Origin: Cyclobacteriaceae bacterium
Lineage (GTDB): Bacteria > Bacteroidota > Bacteroidia > Cytophagales > Cyclobacteriaceae
Direction: 5' to 3'
DNA length: 48,703 bases
NCBI GenBank assembly: GCA_012033595.1
Contig: JAAUQL010000039.1
Coordinates: forward strand, 1-48,703
Shown here: piece by piece, positions 9,434-20,622 of the stretch
How positions within the stretch are numbered: the first letter of the stretch is position 1
How the letters are laid out: each line of letters starts with the position of its first letter
Program-made: the position numbers and the translations under genes
Notes under the pieces: generated by a model
Seen by the model: the letters and a program-made list of their open reading frames with translations, nothing else
What the model was told of the DNA's origin: nothing
Database searches by the model: none

Positions 9434-11701
9434 ATGAAAAAGATTTTCACAAATAGGTTGTTGCAGTCTTTAGTTATTGCGCTAATGGCAACATCACACC
9501 TTACGGCTCAGGATCCTGCCATTTACTGGTCTTTTGATCAGCACAAAGGAACTACAGCAACAGACGGTGGTAGTACCACCACCAAAGCTGGAAACTTGCT
9601 AAACGGATTGACATTTGACGTCTACGCTACACTTGGTATTAGTGGTAATGCGCTAGCGCTTTCCGAAAATACCAACGCTTATGTGAGGTTCGATGGCAAC
9701 ATGTATTTTGACGATGGCCCTATCACAATGTCGGCTTGGGTCAAGTCACCGGGAAATGGCGGCCAGGACATGTTTGCACTTTCATTGACCGATAAAAATC
9801 ACTGGAACATATTCATGCGACTAGGAATTTCGTCTACCGGTAAAATTATAGCCCAGAAAAGAAAAGAAGGCAATTGGGGAGGGGGTATCGCTGATGAAGC
9901 ATCCCCATATCTGTTTGATGACCAATGGCATATGATTACCGCCGTATTTGCTGATTATTCTACTATCATGCTTTACGTTGACGGACTGGCAGTAGACACC
10001 ATTGTCAGTGCCAGTCCCGTGGGTAAAATTTATCCCAAAGCATTTGCCGCAGGTACCCTCCTTACCTCTGATGTCAGAAGTGAGGATTTTAACAAGCATA
10101 CCGTCAATGGTTTGCTCGATGAAGTCAGGCTGTATAATGCCGGCCTTTCTGCGGCCGCCATCAAGCAACTATATGACGATGATAAAGCTTTGAAGATAAT
10201 CGCAATTGCTAATGAAGGAGGTACGATCACCCCGGAAGGAAATGTGCTACTGAATCCCGGCGACAATGAAACTTTTATGATTTCTCCAAATTTTGCTCAA
10301 CAGATAGATGACGTTATGGTTGACGGAGTCTCTGTTGGAGCGGTTACAGAGTACAATTTTACCAATGTAACATCATCTTCTATCATTGAAGTATTTTTTG
10401 AAACAGAGTCGTATGAAGTAACAGTGTCTACGGTAGATCAACTGGTCGATGCAGTAAACAATGGCGCCGAAGGACTTATAATTAATGTTGTCGCTGGCAC
10501 CTATTCACTTGATTCCACCCAACAATTGAGACCCAAATCAAACATGGTTATTTTGGGGGCAGGCGCAGAAAGTACAATCATGGAAGCGGCATCGGCCTGG
10601 AACCCAGGTACAGTCGGACTTCCAATTAATGAAGAGGATGTAAATGCTGTAAACAAATCACCCTATCTTTTCCGGATTGAAAATAAACAGGGGGTAGTAC
10701 TGTCAGACCTTAAGCTGACAGGTTCAAAGATCCACGGGGGTGTTTTTGCCAATAACTGTACTAACCTGAGATTGAAAAATCTCTATTTCGATGATTTTAG
10801 CTGGAGTGCCATTCAAACATACAATATTGACACCTTTTCGGTTCACGACAGTAGGTTTATTGATGCCGGAGGCATGGTAACCCACAAAGGTGCCGCGGTT
10901 TTTAACAATGGCACCTCCCATGGAGAATTTTACAATAATTACATTTCTCGTACGGGCAATAAGCAATTTGTTGGCTTTAAGGCTTTTGGAGGCAGTAATC
11001 AACGAATTCATCATAATACGGTAGATATTGATGATGACTTCTCAATCGAATACATGCATGCCAACAACAAGCATATCGAAATTGACCACAACGTCTTTAG
11101 CAGAACACTATCGATACCCAAAGGTGGTGGTGGCGGCCCTGTACTGGCTGAAGGTGAATACTCTTTTCACATCCACCATAACTGGATGAAGCGATCCTAT
11201 GGAATCGAATTGCCAAGAAATAGCCTCAGTGTACATCATAATCTGATTGATTGTAAAACGGATGCTGATGGTGGTAACTTTATGTCTGATTTTAGTGATG
11301 GTCAAATCGTGCAAGGTCCTATTGAGTTTTATAACAACTTGTTCAAAAACCCTGGCCGTGGTATATTTTGGACAAGAGAAGGTAATTCTTATTTTGATTT
11401 CAGGTTTCATAATAACCATGTAATTGCCAATAGAACCATTACCCCCAGAACTGAGGGCTTCTTCTCATTTCCTGAAAGTAGCGATTTTAGAGGCATCCGG
11501 CTAAAGGACAACATTATTGAATGTGTGGGTCTGAACAGGCCCCTTGTCCGAAGTGACTGGAGTTTGCGGCTTATATTGAGAATAATGAACTCGTCAATGT
11601 ATCGGACTCCTCAAGCTATCCAAATAAGACCACAGGTAAGCCGCAGGGTGCTATTGACTATTTGTACTTCACCTGTGGCAATAACAATGAATTTCTGGTG
11701 A
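9434..11701 (+). CDS. Giant modular beta-helix polysaccharide lyase-like protein, part 1 of 3: signal peptide, LamG domain, beta-helix domain
   Basis: First frame of a protein that runs to 15512. It starts with a signal peptide (residues 1-25, ending LTAQ). A LamG/concanavalin-like domain follows at about 28-250, with LLDEVRLYNAGLSAAAIKQLYDD at its end. A right-handed parallel beta-helix starts at about 330 (TVDQLVDAVNNGA, VVAGTYSL) and has many HN-rich coils such as RIHHNTVDI, EIDHNVFSR and FHIHHNWMK. The fold resembles pectate-lyase-like and PL6-like enzymes; the exact family is uncertain. The 19201-20622 product is a clear paralogue of this domain. At about 11564 the frame breaks: reading on in the next frame gives AAYIENNELVNVSDS, exactly as the paralogue predicts, so one T is probably missing from a T run. 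The last 46 residues of this frame are therefore not real. Confidence 0.87.
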   Translation: MKKIFTNRLLQSLVIALMATSHLTAQDPAIYWSFDQHKGTTATDGGSTTTKAGNLLNGLTFDVYATLGISGNALALSENTNAYVRFDGNMYFDDGPITMSAWVKSPGNGGQDMFALSLTDKNHWNIFMRLGISSTGKIIAQKRKEGNWGGGIADEASPYLFDDQWHMITAVFADYSTIMLYVDGLAVDTIVSASPVGKIYPKAFAAGTLLTSDVRSEDFNKHTVNGLLDEVRLYNAGLSAAAIKQLYDDDKALKIIAIANEGGTITPEGNVLLNPGDNETFMISPNFAQQIDDVMVDGVSVGAVTEYNFTNVTSSSIIEVFFETESYEVTVSTVDQLVDAVNNGAEGLIINVVAGTYSLDSTQQLRPKSNMVILGAGAESTIMEAASAWNPGTVGLPINEEDVNAVNKSPYLFRIENKQGVVLSDLKLTGSKIHGGVFANNCTNLRLKNLYFDDFSWSAIQTYNIDTFSVHDSRFIDAGGMVTHKGAAVFNNGTSHGEFYNNYISRTGNKQFVGFKAFGGSNQRIHHNTVDIDDDFSIEYMHANNKHIEIDHNVFSRTLSIPKGGGGGPVLAEGEYSFHIHHNWMKRSYGIELPRNSLSVHHNLIDCKTDADGGNFMSDFSDGQIVQGPIEFYNNLFKNPGRGIFWTREGNSYFDFRFHNNHVIANRTITPRTEGFFSFPESSDFRGIRLKDNIIECVGLNRPLVRSDWSLRLILRIMNSSMYRTPQAIQIRPQVSRRVLLTICTSPVAITMNFW

Positions 11702-14244
11702 ATGGCTGGAATGGTGGCCCCAATGTATCCACGGAAATCCTTGCTGTCAGCATTACCCTACCCACTGCAACGGATAGTTTGAAACAGGGATCCCAAATTA
11801 TGATTGAGGCTACAGTAAGTGGGGAGGCAGCGAAGGTGGAGTTTTACCATGGTTCCAATAAAATCGGGGAGACGAGCTCTTCACCATACACCGTTATATG
11901 GGATAACACAACCTATGGCCAGCATAAACTAATGGCTGTAGCTACTACAGCAGAAGGCGCAAGTGCCATTTCTGAGGTCTTAATAGTAGATGTAATACCT
12001 GATGGTAACGTGTTACCCTCTGTGCACATTTCTACCCCAACTCACGAAAGCGTATTTACAATAGGCGATATTGATTTTTCAGCACAGGCTTTTGATGAAT
12101 ATGGTAGCATTTCAAAGGTTGATTTCTATATCGGTGAATCTTTGATTGGCTCTTCGTCAATAGAACCTTATACCATTATGTGGGCTCCTGATACTGCGGG
12201 TTTTTACACTCTTACGGCAATTGCGTTTGACAATGATGGAGCTTCAACAACATCCCTGCCGATTGATGTAGAAATTATCCCTGTATTGCCAGGAATTACA
12301 TATGAGGCAGAAAACTATACTGAAAGTCAAGGTGTGACAATGTCATCTGCCATCTCCGGATACTTGGGTAGTGGATATGTGACTGTTAAATACGTTGAAA
12401 ACTTTCTGGAATGGAATAATGTGACCATCGATAGCGCAGGTACTTACAGGCTGACTTTTAGGTATAATAATACCCAAAGCAATAGTGCTGAATGTGACAT
12501 TAGGATTAATGGCAATGTGGTCAAAAAGCTGATGTTCACCAAAACGTCTGATAAGTGGGAAACCATTTCCTATGATACGCATTTCGAGCAGGGTACATAC
12601 ACACTCCAGTTCGACTACCGAGTACACAACAAGGCATTAAACCTTGATGTGATGGTGGTGTCGCCATTCGATAATGACCTGCCGCAAAGCTCCATTGTTT
12701 CACCGTTAGATGGTGATTCTATTAATATTGGGAGTGTAGTAAGCATCAAGGTAGCTGCCATGGATAAAGATGGTATCTCCAAGGTAGAGGTTTATGATGG
12801 AACAGTTATGCTTGGTGAGGTGACCCAAGCACCATATACTTTTGTTTTTAGGGATTTTCCCGGAGGACGCCATGCATTCAAGGCCATTGCCTATGATTCG
12901 CTGGGCTCGGAAACAGAATCAGAACCAATAAACGCATTTGGTAAATGGTCTGCAGAGGTTATTGTTCCTGTATTGGAAGATGCCCATGTGCAGGGTAACT
13001 CTACAAGTACAAACTTTGGAAGCGCCGTCGGAATGACTGTAAAAGGAAATAGCCAGCAAACACAAAAAAGGGAATCATTTCTCAAATTTGATGTAAGCGG
13101 CTTAGCCGGCAGGCCTGGTACTGTACTGGTGCTGCCGATTGTTGCTGAAGAGACCATTACGGGCGGAGTACTTGATTTGTACCATGTTGTCGATAATACA
13201 TGGGTTGAATCACAATTGACATGGAATAACAAACCTGCTAAGGGTGCTATAGTACAGTCATACAGCATCATCCAGTCGGATAAGGGAGCCGATATTTATA
13301 TTGACGTATCTAAATATGTAAATGAAGCCATTCTTGGGGACGGTATTGTCTCTTTCGCACTTGCCCAGGCCAATCATATAAATAAACAAGTGGTAATTGC
13401 TTCGAAAGAAAGTACGTCGGAGAGCAAACCAAGGTTGGAATCGATGCAAGTTATCAGCCCAATTAGTGTTGAGATTACCAGTCCCGAAAACAATAGTTCA
13501 TTCTTTGAGCCGGGCAATATCAATCTTAAGGCTACTGCCTCACATAAAGATGAAAAAGCTATTGCCAAGGTCGAGTACTACCTCGGTGACGTGCTCATTG
13601 GTGATGGTGGATCGGAGGCTCCTTATCAGTTCAACTGGCAAGGTGTGCCTGTTGGTTCATATATCGTTACTGCGCTGGCAACCGATGAAACAGGCGATGC
13701 TTTTTCATCTGCACCTGTAAAGGTGAGTGTGCTAAGTACAACAGCACCTACTATAATAATGGCCGAAACCACTGCCGAAGTGAGCGCCGAAAAGCCAGAT
13801 GAAACAGATGGAAATCCTGCGGATATGCTCATTCAGAAAACAGCCAATGGCAGTACTGATTTTGAATCCTACATTATCTTTAATATCTCAGGGCTGTCTG
13901 CTTCAAATCTCAAAGATGTATTTATAGAGGCTTATGGTGCACAGCACAATAGTATCAATCCGGCTGTCAATCCATATTTGATAGACCTGTATTCCTGCGA
14001 TAGCACAAACTGGAGCAGGACTGATCTGACATGGAATATCGCTGATAAATTTGGCGAAGGTCTTAAACTGTCTTCCAATAATGTATCATCATCTGGAACG
14101 CAATCATGGTCTTCTGCTGAGCTGAAAGCATTTGTCATGAGGGCTATTGAAAATGGGGAGGAGAAAATTGCCTTCCGGTTTCAGGCAATGATGCTCAGGC
14201 CTGGGATGTTTGGCTGGGCGGATCGTGGAAAACACCCAAACTAA
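11565..14244 (+). CDS. Giant lyase-like protein, part 2 of 3: end of beta-helix, Ig-like, CBM6-like and DNRLRE-like modules
   Basis: This frame carries on the protein begun at 9434; the first ATG in it (11662) is internal. It finishes the beta-helix (IDYLYFTCGNNNEFLVNGW). Two Ig-like domains follow, each ending like IGETSSSPYTVIWDNTTYG. Next is a CBM6-like module (YEAENYTESQGV to about YTLQFDYRVHNKALNLDVM), then a third Ig-like domain, a DNRLRE-type beta-sandwich (AHVQGNSTSTNFGSA, FLKFDVSGL), a fourth Ig-like domain and a second DNRLRE-like domain (TDFESYIIFNISGL). These are non-catalytic parts that bind glycan or space domains. The frame breaks at about 14188, where GCAATGAT probably lacks one A. 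The next frame gives NDAQAWDVWLGGSW and runs straight into part 3. Confidence 0.82.
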
Positions 14245-15512
14245 TACTAGAGTATTCTATATTCAATTTGGTAAATAGTGTAGCACTTGATCAGACTGAG
14301 GTTGATCTTATCAAAGGAGATATACTTCGCTTATCTGCTACAATCAGTCCGGATGATGCATACAACAAAAATGTGTTTTGGTACAGCAGTAATCATGCTG
14401 TAGTAACAGTAGATTCTACAGGGCTGATAAACACAACGGGTGGGGGTACTGCCAATATTATTGTTGTTACTGAAGATGGAGGCTTTAGCGATACATGTAG
14501 GGTCAATGTAGAAGTTTCGGTAGCGGATGTGGTACTTGACAAAGAGAATATGTATGTTCCTTTTTATAGTTCAAGCCAGCTTTCAGCAACTATACTACCA
14601 AATGATGCTACCAATCAAAACATAATTTGGAGCAGTACCAATGGCGCTGTCGCGCAGGTTAGCCAATCAGGCGAAGTCAGTGGCATAGCCATAGGCAGTG
14701 CCATCATCATTGCCCTGGCAGAAGACGGAGGAAGTTCTGATAGCTGTCATGTTTCTGTCGTAAACCCGGTAACAAGTTTAAAATTAAACAGGCACAGTTT
14801 AAACCTTAAAGAGGGAGACATATCCATGTTGTGGGCAAGAGTGCTTCCATATAATGCTACAGTGAAAAATTTGATTTGGAATAGTAGTAATGAATCAGTA
14901 GTCACCGTGTCAGAAAGTGGGAAAGTGGTGGTTACAGGCATTGGTGATGCGATTATAACTGTAACCACTGTCCAGGGAGGGCTTACCGATACATGCCTTG
15001 TTCGTGTTGAAAGAATAAAAGTGAAAAAAGTATTGGTTTTTCCCCCACGTTTACGGCTCACTATTGGAGAATCAGTTACGCTCAAAGTCATTGTATTGCC
15101 GGTTGATGCGTCGAATAAATCAGTAAGCTGGTCAAGCAGTAATGTAGAAGTAGCGACAGTAGACGGAGCAGGCAAAATGCTTGCTACCGGAGTAGGTATC
15201 GCCACCATAACTGCAATCACCGAAGATGATGGATTTACTGCTACATCACAAGTATTAGTAAGTGAGTCGCTCGATATGGACAATTACCTCGTTAAGATCG
15301 CCCCTAATCCATCCCTTGGTTCTTTCAAGCTTAGCTTCCCTTTTGAAGGTCAGGCAGAGGTTACCATCAGAAGCGTGGACAGAACAGCACTGGTATATCA
15401 AGGTCAACACATTTCAAATGAAGTCATCAGAGTAAGTGCCCCACGTGGTGTTTATATTGTCACTATTAATGTCGGTGGCAACATACTCCAAAAGAAGTTG
15501 GTATTGTGGTAG
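14189..15512 (+). CDS. Giant lyase-like protein, part 3 of 3: four Big_2 repeats and T9SS sorting domain
   Basis: The last frame of the protein; the first start codon (14268) is only an apparent start. It has four bacterial Ig-like (Big_2) repeats of about 80 residues. Each has a pattern like LSATISPDDA..KNVFWYSSN, a TVDSTGLI-type turn and an A-x-I-x-V strand. A roughly 75-residue C-terminal domain (KIAPNPSLGSFKLSF ... GVYIVTINVGGNILQKKLVL) is the type A sorting signal of the type IX secretion system. It directs the protein across the outer membrane and to the surface, where the tail is usually removed. The joined protein (9434-15512) is about 2,025 residues. Parts 1-3 share one start and one stop, so this is a single gene with two one-base breaks. 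Confidence 0.88.
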
Positions 15513-15653
15513 TTGACAGGTAGTGCAGCTAAAGAGTTCTGGTGAACATTTAACGCATTTATACATTCCAGGGAAAAGCACGTCTGATCCCTTGTTATGT
15601 CCTTACATCTAACCTAAGAATTTTTTCATTGATCAATCTCAAAAACAGATATA

Positions 15654-16609
15654 ATGATTCGTGCTTTTTTCTTTTCACTTACAGTCTGCCTTATTATTTA
15701 TAATATGAATGCAACAGCACAAAACCTATGGCAGCCTTATTATATCTTTCCACGAACGGGGAGTCAAGATCTGGATTTAAGTCAAAACTGGAAATTCACT
15801 CATTTTGAAGATTCACTGTTAAACCTTGACCAATTGGGGTCTTCTTCCAGGATGAAAATGAAGAAGCCAACTTCTGTAAATTGGTTGCTCTTTGAAAATG
15901 ACTCATTGCCACACCCATTTAAAAATGAAAATTCAAAATTATATGAGTTTGTGAAAGTATGGTATTTTAAAAAAGAATTTTCAAAACCGGAAAGCTCGCT
16001 GATGAATTTGTTTTTCTGGGTTCTGATGGACTCGATTATTTTTCAAAAATATGGTTAAACGGTCAGTTGCTGGGAAAACACGAAGGAATGAACGGGTGTC
16101 CGTTTATCGAGATTTCTGAACTCTTAAAAGAAAACAATGAATTAATTGTTGAGTTAAAGGCAGCTAACTGGGAAATTTGGGAGACTTTTGATGGACAAAA
16201 GAATCCGGGCAGGGTAATTAAACCAATCAACTGGGCAGGAGTTTCCGGGGCGGAACCATTTTTTCCTTTGGGGATATGGCAAGGTATCCGTCTGGATATC
16301 GTTCCAAAAATTCATTTAGAACGGCCTTTACTTACATTTGAAAATATTTCCGGAGATGACGCTACTTTATCCTTTTCCTGTGAACTTTTTGCCAATTCTC
16401 ACAGCCTGAAAAAAGAAATGCATTACTGGCACAATCAGATTGTGAGCCGAGGGAAAGCTAAAACCGACCTGAGCCCCGTCAAAGAAAGCAATAGCGTGGA
16501 ATACTTAGAAGGTTACTGTTTCAATACCTTAAAATTATTTGGGCTTCTGATGGAAAATCATTTTCAAAAAAAAATTGGACTATTATATGGTTTAATAAAA
16601 TTAATATGA
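15654..16609 (+). pseudogene. Remnant of a glycoside hydrolase family 2 gene (N-terminal domain only)
   Basis: The product starts with a signal peptide (to about residue 22, NATAQ) and the sugar-binding beta-sandwich of GH2 enzymes: DLSQNWKFTHFED, VWYFKKEFSKP, then after a frame break at about 15995-16001 DEFVFLGSDGLDYFSKIWLNGQLLGKHEGM and PLGIWQGIRLDIVPKI. It stops at about 310 residues, inside or just before the Ig-like second domain. No TIM barrel or catalytic glutamates follow. Downstream, 122 AT-rich bases lead to a separate complete GH2 gene. The break alone could be a sequence error, but the missing catalytic part makes this a real remnant, perhaps left by recombination between GH2 genes. 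Confidence 0.72.
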
Positions 16610-16731
16610 AACGCTTAAACATTTGGAAAAGGATTACCCAATGTTTTGGGAGTATTTAATTTCAAGATGTTTAGTGCCAAAAAATAAGATAATAAGGTAG
16701 TTAATGATGTCAATACTTTAATAAAAATATT

Positions 16732-19180
16732 ATGAAAGTAAAAAAGGTCCTTTTAATAATTTATATCATTACAGGATTAATTGTTCAGGCAAAGGCTCAA
16801 TTTAAGGGCGAAAATATTTGTATCGATGATAACTGGCTTTTTCAACTTGGTGATGCATCATCTGGCGATTATGAATATCATTTACAAGACAACGACTTTT
16901 TCCCCTTTGCAAAGACTGGGCGTATGGTTGGAGTTAACGCACTTGATTTTCCTGATGATGATTGGGAAGTGGTAAATATACCTCATGATTGGGCTATAGA
17001 GCTTCCGTTTGTTAAAGATATATATCTTAACAGCCATGGATATAAGCCTATTGGCCCTGATTATCCTAAAACATCGTTGGGGTGGTACAGGAAGAAATTT
17101 AAATTGGGCGATGAAGACAGGGACAAAAGGCTATTCATTAAGTTTGACGGTGTCTATCGCAATAGCCAGGTTTGGTTTAATGGTTTTTATCTAGGCAACT
17201 ATGAAAGTGGTTACATGGAGTTTAGCTATGATGTTACTGATTTTGCCAATTTTGGTGATAAAGATAATCTTATCGTTGTGCGGGTTGATGCCACAGAAAA
17301 TGAAGGTTGGTGGTATGAGGGGGCTGGGATTTATCGCCACACTTGGTTAATTAAAAAGTCTCCTGTACATGTCCCTGAATATGGAACCTATATTACTACG
17401 AAAGTGGCCGGGAAAACTGCCTTAATAAACATTGAAACACAAATTGTAAATAGAGATCAAAGTGCTAAATATGGCAATTTATTTTTAGAAGTTGTTGATG
17501 CAACCGGTAAAGTAGTAGCCTCGGACAAGAATAATAAATTTTCCATTGAGTCAGACGGCGAAAAATCTTTTTCCACTCAATTATCATTTAAGGATCCTTC
17601 TTTATGGTCTATCGATGACCCGTATAGGTACACGTTAGTTTCCAAAGTTTTGGTTGATGGAAAATTCACGATCAAACCTCGATAAAATTTGGGGTTCGGA
17701 CAATTGTTTTTGATAAGGACAAGGGCGTATACCTAAATGGAAAGCCTATCAAAATTAAGGGGGTTTGTGTTCATCAAGATCATGCCGGTGTTGGTGTGGC
17801 CTTACCCGATAGGATTCAATATTATCGCATCGAAAGGCTAAAAAAGATGGGAGTAAATGCTTATCGATCTGGTCATCATCCTCCTGCACAGGAGATTATC
17901 GAAGCGTGTGACAGCCTTGGGATGTTCGTGATGGATGAAACGAGGATATTAAGTAGTTCCAAAGTTTACATAGAGCAATTTAAGCAGATGATATTACGGG
18001 ACAGAAACCACCCTTCGGTAATGATTTGGTCTATTGGGAATGAAGAGAAGAAAGTCCAGAATAATGAGAAAGGAAGAAAAATAGCCGAAACCATGATACG
18101 TGTTCAACGTCAAGTTGATCCTTCCCGGCTTTGTACATATGGTGGAAATAACGGAAACCAATATGAAGGCATAAATGAAATTATTGATGTTCGTGGGTTT
18201 AATTATATGAACATGAATAGTAACCAAGAATATACCAACATTGATGAATATCGAGAAAAATATCCTCATCAGCCACTTTGGGGATCTGAAGAAGCCAGTA
18301 CCATGTGCACAAGGGGAGAGTATTTTGTTGATAGTCATAGGCAATACATGAGTGATTATGATAAGGAGGAAAACAAGCAGAGATTTTGGAATGCCCGGGC
18401 GGAAGAGTGGTGGTCATTTTATGATGCCCGTGAATGGTTGGCTGGTGGTTTTATATGGACAGGTTTTGATTACCGTGGCGAACCATCGCCTTATAGGTGG
18501 CCTAACATAAGCAGTAATTTTGGTGTAATGGATATCTGCGGGTTTCCAAAAAATAATTTTTTCTATTATCAGGCCTGGTGGACCGATAAAGATGTGCTTC
18601 ATATTTATCCTCATTGGAACTGGCCGCATAAATTAGGTGAAAACATAAATGTTTGGTGTCAGACAAATTGTGAAGAGGTAGAACTGTTCCTCAATGGTAA
18701 AAGTTTAGGAACTAAAAAAGTGAAAAAGAACAGTCACCTTGAATGGGATGTGCCTTTTACACCTGGAACCCTTGAAGCGCGAGGAGTAAAAAATGGAAAA
18801 ATCCTCACAAAAAAAATTGAAACTACAGGCCCTGCCACACAAATTGTAATAACACCAGATCGTAATACCATTCATGCCGATGGTAGTGATGTAAGCATCA
18901 TTAATATAACTGTAGCGGATGATGAGGGGAGGGAAGTGGCAATTGCTGATAATTTCATTGCTTTTAATGCTGAAGGACCGGGGAAAATTATTGGCGTGGG
19001 CAATGGCGATCCACGAAGCCACGAACCTGAAAAATTAAAGGGGGAAAATACCACCGTAGTTTATTTAATGGAAAATGTCAGGTAATTATTCAAAGTAGCA
19101 AAGAAGCAGGTGAGATTAAACTTACTGCGACATCAACAAACTTAAAGCCTGCGGTAGCTACAATTAAGACTCAACATTAA
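16732..19180 (+). CDS. Glycoside hydrolase family 2 (beta-galactosidase-like), frame-broken twice
   Basis: An exported GH2 enzyme of about 816 residues with a signal peptide (to about residue 22, QAKAQ). The N-terminal beta-sandwich has the motifs DDWEVVNIPHDWAIE, GWYRKKF and GWWYEGAGIYRHTWL. The Ig-like domain and TIM barrel follow: YLNGKPIKIKGVCVHQDHAG, YRSGHHPPAQE, the acid/base region MIWSIGNEE, and the probable nucleophile in WGSEEAST. C-terminal beta domains (VITPDRNTIHADG) close it. The frame breaks near 17665: SIKFGVRTIVFDKDKGVYLNG lies in the alternative frame. It breaks again near 19060, where LFNGKCQVIIQSSKEAG leads to the true stop at 19178-19180. Only the frames 16732-17685 and 17796-19085 are long. 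It is AT-rich relative to lon/hslU. The substrate could be a beta-galactoside or a related linkage. Confidence 0.86.
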
Positions 19181-19200
19181 AACTTCATAATCAGATTACG

Positions 19201-20622
19201 ATGAACAAATTATATACTTATATTTTTTGTATTTTGATAGTATTTCCTACCGACATAATGTCTCAGAAACTTCATTATGGAGAAATTAGAGTTAAAAATA
19301 TCGAGGAACTTATAATAGGGGTTAATGAAGGCAAAGAAGGAGATTTAATAAAAGTAATGCCTGGAGTTTACGAGTTTAAAGTAGGGCAACAGCTTCAACC
19401 AAAAGATGGAATGATTATACTTGGGGAAGATGTAGAACTTGTAACATTTACCTCCCATAACACATACAAGCCGGGCCTTGAAGGCTTGCCGGCAAATGAA
19501 GTTGATCAAACAAAGGTAAATACGGAACCATATTTTTTTAAGCTGGATAATGTATCTGATGTAAAGATCAGCAATATTACGCTCACTTCATCTGAACTTC
19601 ACGGTGCTATTTTTGCTAACAATTGCCAGCTTTTAGAATTTAGCCATTTAAAAGTGTCCGATTTTGTCTGGTCATCCATTTTAACGTATGACATAAAGGG
19701 TTTTAAAATCCATAATTGCAATTTTCGTGATGCCGGTGGAGATGTCCGTTGGATGGGAGCTGCCATATTTAGCAACAGGACAATAAATGGGGAATTTTTC
19801 AACAATAAAATCTACACAACACCAGGCAACAATGATAAAATGGTGGGGTTCAAAGCTTTTGGTAGCGATTATTGTCGGATTCACCACAACACTGTTGATT
19901 TTGCTTATGGGGGTTTCTCCGTTGAGTACATGCATGGTAATAATCATTATATTGAAATAGATCATAATCACTTTAATGGCACTTTATCTATACCAAGTTC
20001 TGGAAAAGGAGGGGATTCAATCCCGGGGGGATATTCTTTTTGGATACATCATAATTACTTCAGCGAGTCTTATACATTAGAAGGGCCTCGTTCTTATATT
20101 ATTGTGGACAGCAATTATTTTGATTTTCCTATAGAGAAGGATAATGGACGGCTTTATACAGATCATGATGATCATAAAAGAGCTGAGGTTTATGGACATA
20201 TGTTTTTTATTAACAACCAAATTAAAAACCCAGGGCGTGGAATTTTTTGGAGCAAAGGTGGGGGCGATAAGTTTGTTTATTTTCTAAATAACCATGTATT
20301 AGCTAATGCGACATTGGCAAAGCGTGAGGGTCCATTATTGCATTTTAATGATGGGACAGATTTTAGTGTAATCCAAATTAAAAACAATATCGTTGAATGC
20401 ATTGGGATTGCACGACCATTATTAAACAGCGAAGAGAGCCGAAAAAGTGCCGTTGTTGAAAATAATGTGCTGATTAATGTTGTTGATATAAATGATATTG
20501 AAAATCCAGACACACCCTTAACAAGCGGTATTAGTAACCCGCTTAATTTTAGGTGTGGCTACAAAAAGGAATACCTTGTTGAAGGCTGGCGACTTATGTA
20601 TCTAGGCGAAGTTTCTGAGTGA
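19201..20622 (+). CDS. Secreted right-handed beta-helix protein, lyase-like; paralogue of the giant lyase domain
   Basis: A 473-residue exported protein with a signal peptide at about 1-22 (ending IMSQ). The rest is one beta-helix domain. It matches the catalytic part of the 9434 gene motif by motif: FANNCQLLEFSHLKVSDFVWSSI, VGFKAFGSDYCRIHHNTVDF, GFSVEYMHGNNHYIEIDHN, NPGRGIFW, NNIVECIGIARPLL. Shared histidine-asparagine coils and the FSxEYMH motif are likely active-site or structural positions. It has none of the binding or sorting modules of the giant protein, so it is probably periplasmic or soluble. It starts 20 bases after the GH2 stop, which suggests one transcript. The exact lyase or hydrolase family is not certain. 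Confidence 0.84.
   Translation: MNKLYTYIFCILIVFPTDIMSQKLHYGEIRVKNIEELIIGVNEGKEGDLIKVMPGVYEFKVGQQLQPKDGMIILGEDVELVTFTSHNTYKPGLEGLPANEVDQTKVNTEPYFFKLDNVSDVKISNITLTSSELHGAIFANNCQLLEFSHLKVSDFVWSSILTYDIKGFKIHNCNFRDAGGDVRWMGAAIFSNRTINGEFFNNKIYTTPGNNDKMVGFKAFGSDYCRIHHNTVDFAYGGFSVEYMHGNNHYIEIDHNHFNGTLSIPSSGKGGDSIPGGYSFWIHHNYFSESYTLEGPRSYIIVDSNYFDFPIEKDNGRLYTDHDDHKRAEVYGHMFFINNQIKNPGRGIFWSKGGGDKFVYFLNNHVLANATLAKREGPLLHFNDGTDFSVIQIKNNIVECIGIARPLLNSEESRKSAVVENNVLINVVDINDIENPDTPLTSGISNPLNFRCGYKKEYLVEGWRLMYLGEVSE

Noticed and set aside
14268-15280. The four similar blocks of about 240 bases as a DNA repeat or CRISPR-like array
   Set aside because: The similarity is at protein level (Big_2 domains); the DNA differs strongly between blocks and there is no short fixed repeat. 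No CRISPR array is seen anywhere in the window.
14747-15283. A 178-residue open frame on the - strand
   Set aside because: Antisense to the Big_2 repeats of the giant protein; Ser/Thr/Val-rich shadow without a plausible leader.
14268-15512. A separate gene of Big_2 repeats with a T9SS tail
   Set aside because: The upstream frame continues in register through 14188-14268 (DVWLGGSW, then LILEYSIFNLVNSVALDQ), and this part has no signal peptide, so it belongs to the giant protein.
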